Part shown: piece after piece, positions 60,553-64,000 of the stretch
Layout: every line of letters begins with the position of its first letter
How positions within the stretch are numbered: position 1 is the first letter of the stretch
Assembly: GCA_963830725.1 (NCBI GenBank)
Contig: CAWHNO010000013.1
Location: forward strand, 248,001-312,000
Length of the DNA: 64,000 nt
Direction: 5' to 3'
Source of the DNA: DASSUW01 sp963830725
GTDB taxonomy: Bacteria; Actinomycetota; Thermoleophilia; Solirubrobacterales; Solirubrobacteraceae
Position numbers and translations under genes: made by a program
Notes under the pieces: generated by a model
Told to the model about the DNA's origin: nothing
Seen by the model: only the letters and a program-made list of their open reading frames with translations
Database searches by the model: none

Positions 60553-61235
60553 TCCTGGGCCTCGACACCGCCACCCCGGCCACCGCCGTCGCAGTCTGGG
60601 CGCCCGGCGGGCCGGCCGTCGAGCGGCGCGACGATCCGGCACCGGGCCAACGGCCCGGCCATGCCTCGCGCCTGCTCGCACTCGTCGACGAGCTGGTCCC
60701 GGACTGGGACGCGATCGCGCGCATCGCGGTCGGGATCGGGCCCGGCGGCTTCACCGGCCTGAGGATCGGGATCGCCACCGCCCGAGCGCTCGCCCAGGCC
60801 CGCGACCTCCCACTGGTCGGCGTCTCGAGCCTGGAGGCTCTGGCCGCGGGCGCCGCCCAAGGGGGGTCAGACCCCCTTAGTGCGGTTAGCCGTACCAAGG
60901 GGGGTCAGACCCCCTTACTCGTGGTGGCCGTGATCGACGCGCGGCGGGGTGAGGTGTTCGCTGCCTCGCCCGGCGTGTTCGAGCCCGTCGCGCTGGCGCC
61001 CGAGGCGCTCGCCGCGCGGATCGAGCCCGGATCGCTGGCCGTCGGCGACGGGGCGGTACGCTTTCGTCCGGAGCTCGAACGGGCCGGGGCCGACGTCCCG
61101 GCGGACGACTCTCCCCTGCACCGCGTGAGCGCGCTCGAGGTGTGCCGGCTCGGCGCCGCGGGAGAGCCGGCCGACCGCGACGCCCTGCTCCCGGACTACC
61201 GCCGCGAGCCGGACGCCAAGCCCCGCCAGCAGTGA
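60549..61235 (+). CDS. tsaB: tRNA threonylcarbamoyladenosine protein TsaB, with in-frame repeat insert
   Basis: A 228-residue ASKHA-fold partner of TsaD. Start ILGLDTATPATAVAVW (phosphate-1 motif), IAVGIGPGGFTGLRIGIATA (the family signature) and VVAVIDARRGEVFAA. Between LEALAAGAA and VVAVIDARRG, where relatives have a short loop, lies an extra stretch of about 20 residues (104-123, QGGSDPLSAVSRTKGGQTPL), encoded by two copies of a 22-bp palindrome read in two frames. The frame is kept, so the gene is probably functional with a surface insert. GTG 60549 overlaps tsaE; the stop overlaps rimI (GTGA). Confidence 0.94.
   Translation: MILGLDTATPATAVAVWAPGGPAVERRDDPAPGQRPGHASRLLALVDELVPDWDAIARIAVGIGPGGFTGLRIGIATARALAQARDLPLVGVSSLEALAAGAAQGGSDPLSAVSRTKGGQTPLLVVAVIDARRGEVFAASPGVFEPVALAPEALAARIEPGSLAVGDGAVRFRPELERAGADVPADDSPLHRVSALEVCRLGAAGEPADRDALLPDYRREPDAKPRQQ
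60859..60918. repeat. Paired 22-bp palindromic repeat inside tsaB
   Basis: AAGGGGGGTCAGACCCCCTT occurs at 60859-60878 and again at 60897-60916, 18 nt apart, each a hairpin-forming GGGGG-TCAGA-CCCCC unit. The total insert keeps the tsaB frame. The two copies are read in different frames (GGSDPL and KGGQTPL). Confidence 0.85.
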
Positions 61236-61726
61236 CCGCCCCGCCCGCCGCCGCCGCCGTCGAGATCCGGCGCCTCACCTACGCCGACCTCCCGCAGGTC
61301 GTGGCGATCGAGCGCCGTGCCTTCACGACGCCGTGGTCGCTGGCCATGTTCGTGCTCGAGCTGTCGAAGCCGTCCGGCGTCTGTCTCGCCGCCGAGGCCG
61401 AGGGCGAGCTCGTCGGCTACCTGATCTGCTCGCGCTACGACACCGTCTGGCACCTCATGAACGTGGCGGTCGATCCCGACCGCCGCCGCCGCGGGATCGC
61501 CTCGGCGCTGATCGGCGCGCTGCTCGACCGCGTCGGACCCGACGCCCAGCTCACGCTCGAGGTGCGGCGCTCCAACGGCGGCGCGATCGCCCTCTACGAG
61601 CGCTTCTCGTTCCGCTCCGCCGGCGTCCGCCGCCGCTACTACGCCGACAACGGCGAGGACGCCGTGATCATGTGGCGCACGCCGGCGACGCTGCGGGGCA
61701 CGCTGGACGACGTGCCCGGCACATGA
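61232..61726 (+). CDS. rimI: Ribosomal-protein-alanine N-acetyltransferase RimI
   Basis: A 164-residue GNAT enzyme that acetylates the N-terminal alanine of ribosomal protein S18 or related N-termini. Visible: QVVAIERRAFTTPWSLAMFV (RimI signature F-TTPWS), YLICSRYDTVWHLMNVAVDP, RRRRGIASALIGALL (acetyl-CoA loop) and TLEVRRSNGGAIALYERFSF. GTG 61232 overlaps tsaB and the stop overlaps tsaD (ATGA). The tsaB-rimI-tsaD order is widely conserved. About 15 extra residues at the N-terminus are Ala/Pro-rich. Confidence 0.94.
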   Translation: MTAPPAAAAVEIRRLTYADLPQVVAIERRAFTTPWSLAMFVLELSKPSGVCLAAEAEGELVGYLICSRYDTVWHLMNVAVDPDRRRRGIASALIGALLDRVGPDAQLTLEVRRSNGGAIALYERFSFRSAGVRRRYYADNGEDAVIMWRTPATLRGTLDDVPGT

Positions 61727-62712
61727 TCCTGGCGATCGAGACCTCCTGCGACGACACGTGCGCGGCCGTCGTCACCGCCGGCGGCGAGATCCGCTCGAAC
61801 GTCGTCTCCTCGCAGGGCGTGCACAACCGCTTCGGCGGCGTGGTGCCGGAGATCGCCTCGCGCCACCACCTCGAGCTGGTCAACGCGGTCGTCGACGACG
61901 CGCTCGCGACCGCGAACACGACCCTCGACGACCTCGACAGCGTCGCCGTCACTCAAGGCCCCGGCCTCGTCGGCGCACTGCTGGTCGGTGTCGCGACCGC
62001 GAAGGCGCTGGCGGCGGCGAGACGGCTGCCGCTCGTGCCGGTCGATCATCTCGACGGCCACGTGGCCGCCAACTACCTGCAGCCCGACCCGTTCGAGCCG
62101 CCGTTCGTGTGCCTGATCGCCTCGGGCGGCCACACGCTGCTGACCCAGGTCACCGACCACCGCGGCTACGAGCTGATCGGCCAGACGCTCGACGACGCGG
62201 CCGGCGAGGCATTCGACAAGGGCGCCCGCCTCCTCGGGCTCGGCTACCCGGGTGGGCCTGCGCTCTCGAAGCTCGCCTCGACCGGTGACCCGGGCGCGTT
62301 CGAGTTCCCCACGGGCGCGCGCGTCAAAGGCCTCGACTTCTCCTTCGCCGGCCTCAAGACCGCGCTGCTCTACAAGACGCGCGAGCTCGGCGAGCAGGAG
62401 ACCGAGCGGTGCGCCGCCGACCTCGCGGCAAGCTACGAGCGCGCCATCGTCCAAGCGCTGATCGCGCGCGTCGAGCGGGCGCTCGACCGCGTTCCCGAGC
62501 CGCGGCTGGCGATCGGCGGCGGCGTCGCCGCCAACCGGTTGCTGCGCGAGCGCGCGGCCGGCCTCGGCGTGCCCGTCCACGTCCCGCCGCGCGAGCTCTG
62601 CACCGACAACGCGGCGATGATCGCCTCGGCCGCCCGCTACGCCGAACCGGTCACCTTTCCCGGCTACCTCGAGCTCGACGCCTACGCCACCGCCCACCAT
62701 CACGCTCTATAG
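61723..62712 (+). CDS. tsaD: tRNA threonylcarbamoyltransferase TsaD
   Basis: A 329-residue ASKHA-fold catalytic subunit that transfers threonylcarbamoyl to A37 of tRNA. Signatures: ILAIETSCDDTCAAVV, VVPEIASRHHLE, VTQGPGLVGALLVG, the metal site VDHLDGHVAANYL, LIASGGHTLL, DDAAGEAFDKGARLLGLGYP and IGGGVAANRLLRER. Complete length. ATG 61723. The extreme C-terminus (DAYATAHHHAL) runs past the normal end and across the start of the glutaredoxin gene, so an indel near 62690 is possible. Confidence 0.97.
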   Translation: MILAIETSCDDTCAAVVTAGGEIRSNVVSSQGVHNRFGGVVPEIASRHHLELVNAVVDDALATANTTLDDLDSVAVTQGPGLVGALLVGVATAKALAAARRLPLVPVDHLDGHVAANYLQPDPFEPPFVCLIASGGHTLLTQVTDHRGYELIGQTLDDAAGEAFDKGARLLGLGYPGGPALSKLASTGDPGAFEFPTGARVKGLDFSFAGLKTALLYKTRELGEQETERCAADLAASYERAIVQALIARVERALDRVPEPRLAIGGGVAANRLLRERAAGLGVPVHVPPRELCTDNAAMIASAARYAEPVTFPGYLELDAYATAHHHAL

Positions 62713-62935
62713 CCGCCCCGGCTGCCACCTCTGCGACGACGCCCGCGAGGCGCTCGTGCGCGTGCGCGCGAAGGCAACGTTCTCGCTGCACGAGGTGGAC
62801 ATCACGACCGACGACGAGCTGCACCGCCGCTACCTCGAGCGCATCCCGGTCGTCAAGCTCGGCGATGAGGAGCTGTTCGACTTCTTCGTCGACGAGGCGG
62901 CACTGGAGGCCAGGCTCTATCGTCTGCCCCGATGA
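62696..62935 (+). CDS. Glutaredoxin-like thioredoxin-fold protein
   Basis: A protein of about 79 residues of the glutaredoxin/DUF836 type. It begins TTITLYSRPGCHLCDDAREA with the redox CxxC (CHLC), then FSLHEVDITTDDELHRRYLE, the cis-Pro RIPVVKLGDEELFDF and a final helix. No ATG, GTG or TTG lies in frame near the 5' end; the frame overlaps the TsaD end, so either translation is coupled with a rare start or an indel hides it. The stop overlaps the rex ATG (ATGA). It probably acts in thiol redox balance; a link with Rex is suggested by position only. Confidence 0.8.
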   Translation, partial: TITLYSRPGCHLCDDAREALVRVRAKATFSLHEVDITTDDELHRRYLERIPVVKLGDEELFDFFVDEAALEARLYRLPR

Positions 62936-63618
62936 GCTTCGGCGACGTCGCGACTCGCGGGGAAGGGCAGGCACAGGGTGACGCAGGACTCGCGCCGCTG
63001 TCCGACCGTCTCTCGCTCGGCGTCGCGGCCCGCCTCTCGCGCTACCTGCAGGTGCTCACCCAGGCGCGCAAGATGGGCAAGGAGACGATCTCGTCGCAGG
63101 AGCTCTCCGAGTACACGCACGTGAACTCGACGCAGATCCGGCGCGACCTGTCGGGCTTCGGCAAGTTCGGCAAGCGCGGCGTCGGCTACAACGTCGACTC
63201 GCTCGTCTCCCAGATCCGCAAGATCCTGCGCACGAGCGGGCAGCACAACATCGCCCTGTTCGGCGCCGGCCATCTGGGCCGGGCGATCGCGTCGTCGGAC
63301 ATCTTCGCCGACCACGGGTTCCGCGTGGTGGCGATCTTCGACTTCGACCGCGGCAAGGTGGGCGAGGAGATCAACGGAGTCAAGGTCCGCCACACCGACG
63401 ACGTGAAGGCCGTCGTCGAGGAGGAGGACATCGTCGTCGGCGTGCTCGCGGTCCCGACCACCGCCGCCCAGGATCTCGCCGACAAGCTCGTCGACGCAGG
63501 TGTCAAGATCATCTTCAACTACTCCGAGGCCCTGCTCCAGGTGCCGCCGGAGGTCACCGTCCACACGTCGAGCCCGGCGGTGGACCTCCTCTACGCGCTC
63601 TACTTCTACCTGACTTGA
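62932..63618 (+). CDS. rex: Redox-sensing transcriptional repressor Rex
   Basis: A 228-residue repressor that senses the NADH/NAD+ ratio. The winged-helix domain (LSRYLQVLTQARKMGKETIS; HVNSTQIRRDLSGFGKFGKR, the Rex DNA-recognition signature) is followed by a Rossmann domain (HNIALFGAGHLGRAIASSDI) and the swapped C-terminal helix PAVDLLYALYFYLT. An extra 20-residue N-terminus precedes SDRLSLG. ATG 62932 overlaps the glutaredoxin stop. Rex usually represses respiratory genes; no clear Rex box was found in this window. Confidence 0.97.
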   Translation: MSFGDVATRGEGQAQGDAGLAPLSDRLSLGVAARLSRYLQVLTQARKMGKETISSQELSEYTHVNSTQIRRDLSGFGKFGKRGVGYNVDSLVSQIRKILRTSGQHNIALFGAGHLGRAIASSDIFADHGFRVVAIFDFDRGKVGEEINGVKVRHTDDVKAVVEEEDIVVGVLAVPTTAAQDLADKLVDAGVKIIFNYSEALLQVPPEVTVHTSSPAVDLLYALYFYLT

Positions 63619-64000
63619 TCAACCTCGCCACTGCGCGCGAGACCTTCGAGGCCTCCCAGGACCTCACGGTCGGGATCGAGGAGGAATACGCGCTCGTCCA
63701 TCCCGAGACGCTGGAGCTGATCCCGAAGTTCGAGGAGCTCCGCGACGCCGGGGCCGTCGATCCGGTGCTCGCCGACGCGATCAGCGGCGAGCTGATCTCG
63801 TCGGAGATCGAGATCCGGTCCGGCCGCGGCGAGGACATCGCCGACGCTCGCGCCAAGCAGCAGGAGGCGCGGCGGCGCCTGTTCGCGCTGGCCGAGAGCC
63901 ACGGCGTGCGGCTCGGCACGACGGGCACGCATCCGCTGTCGGACTACCGCGAGCAGCACATCATCGACACGCCGCACTACCACCGCGTCGAGGACGGGCT
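63615..64000 (+). CDS. Carboxylate-amine ligase, GCS2/YbdK family (partial)
   Basis: The first 128 residues of a glutamate-cysteine-ligase-like enzyme that runs off the window. It reads INLATARETFEASQDLTVGI then EEEYALVHPETLEL, where the GIEEE motif is the family's ATP/metal site, and ISGELISSEIEIRSGRGEDI. The next block RLFALAESHGVRLGTTGTHP is also typical. TTG 63615 overlaps the rex stop (TTGA). Such enzymes make gamma-glutamyl amides; a role in thiol synthesis would suit the redox neighbours but is inference. Confidence 0.88.
   Translation, partial: MINLATARETFEASQDLTVGIEEEYALVHPETLELIPKFEELRDAGAVDPVLADAISGELISSEIEIRSGRGEDIADARAKQQEARRRLFALAESHGVRLGTTGTHPLSDYREQHIIDTPHYHRVEDG

Overview
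The window is GC-rich (roughly 70 %) bacterial DNA with GTG/TTG starts, many 1-8 nt gene overlaps, few Shine-Dalgarno sites, an actinobacterial-type SOS box and an LAxTG sortase motif. Gene content and style suggest an actinomycetote, most like the Thermoleophilia/Solirubrobacterales. That placement is inference; there is no rRNA here. No tRNA, rRNA, CRISPR array, transposase or phage gene was recognised.

Layout. 0-1.7 kb: the tail of an unknown gene, a lytic transglycosylase and an aldo/keto reductase. 1.8-16.6 kb: a carbohydrate locus with a GH3 beta-glycosidase, a LacI regulator leading a maltose-type ABC importer operon (binding lipoprotein and two permeases), two divergent GH13 alpha-glucosidases, an intracellular debranching-like enzyme, a secreted (alpha/alpha)6-barrel hydrolase and a second LacI regulator. 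Each regulator has a LacI-type palindrome in the promoter region beside it. 16.6-27.6 kb: an amino-acid permease, then DNA repair genes (uvrB, alkA-like, mutY, uvrA with an SOS box) mixed with a DivIVA-like protein and an M32 carboxypeptidase. 28-35.7 kb: a LysM transglycosylase, a hexapeptide acetyltransferase, a Pit phosphate transporter operon, panB-panC with a DUF2520 partner, a family-4 uracil-DNA glycosylase and a GNAT acetyltransferase. 35.7-42.4 kb: two GT4 glycosyltransferases, a secreted glycosidase-like protein, an RpoD-like sigma factor, a DUF2807 lipoprotein and a sensor kinase. 42.4-58.7 kb: a surface-polysaccharide cluster (GT2-GT4 fusion, RfbH-type deoxysugar dehydratase, polytopic membrane proteins, two flippases, methyltransferase-GT2 fusion, O-antigen-ligase-like protein). 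58.8-64 kb: an LAYTG surface protein, a second secreted glycosidase-like protein, and the compact operon tsaE-tsaB-rimI-tsaD-glutaredoxin-rex-(ybdK-like).

Data quality matters. Many conserved genes are interrupted by single-base indels, densest at 4.4-7.6, 13-15.5, 44.5-51.5 and 54.5-57 kb, while uvrA, the tsa operon, panBC and pit are clean. Most are probably sequencing or assembly errors, so these genes are given as one CDS spanning their frames, with the shift positions noted.

The most unusual DNA is a set of nested palindromes: a 150-bp type in two inverted copies (27.7 and 36.8 kb), a 140-bp type at 1.7 kb with a partial copy at the mutY start, a 68-bp dyad between divergent glycan genes (53.3 kb), and a paired palindromic repeat translated in frame inside tsaB (60.9 kb). 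Many gene starts also lie 6-12 nt downstream of a -10-like hexamer, suggesting widespread leaderless transcription.
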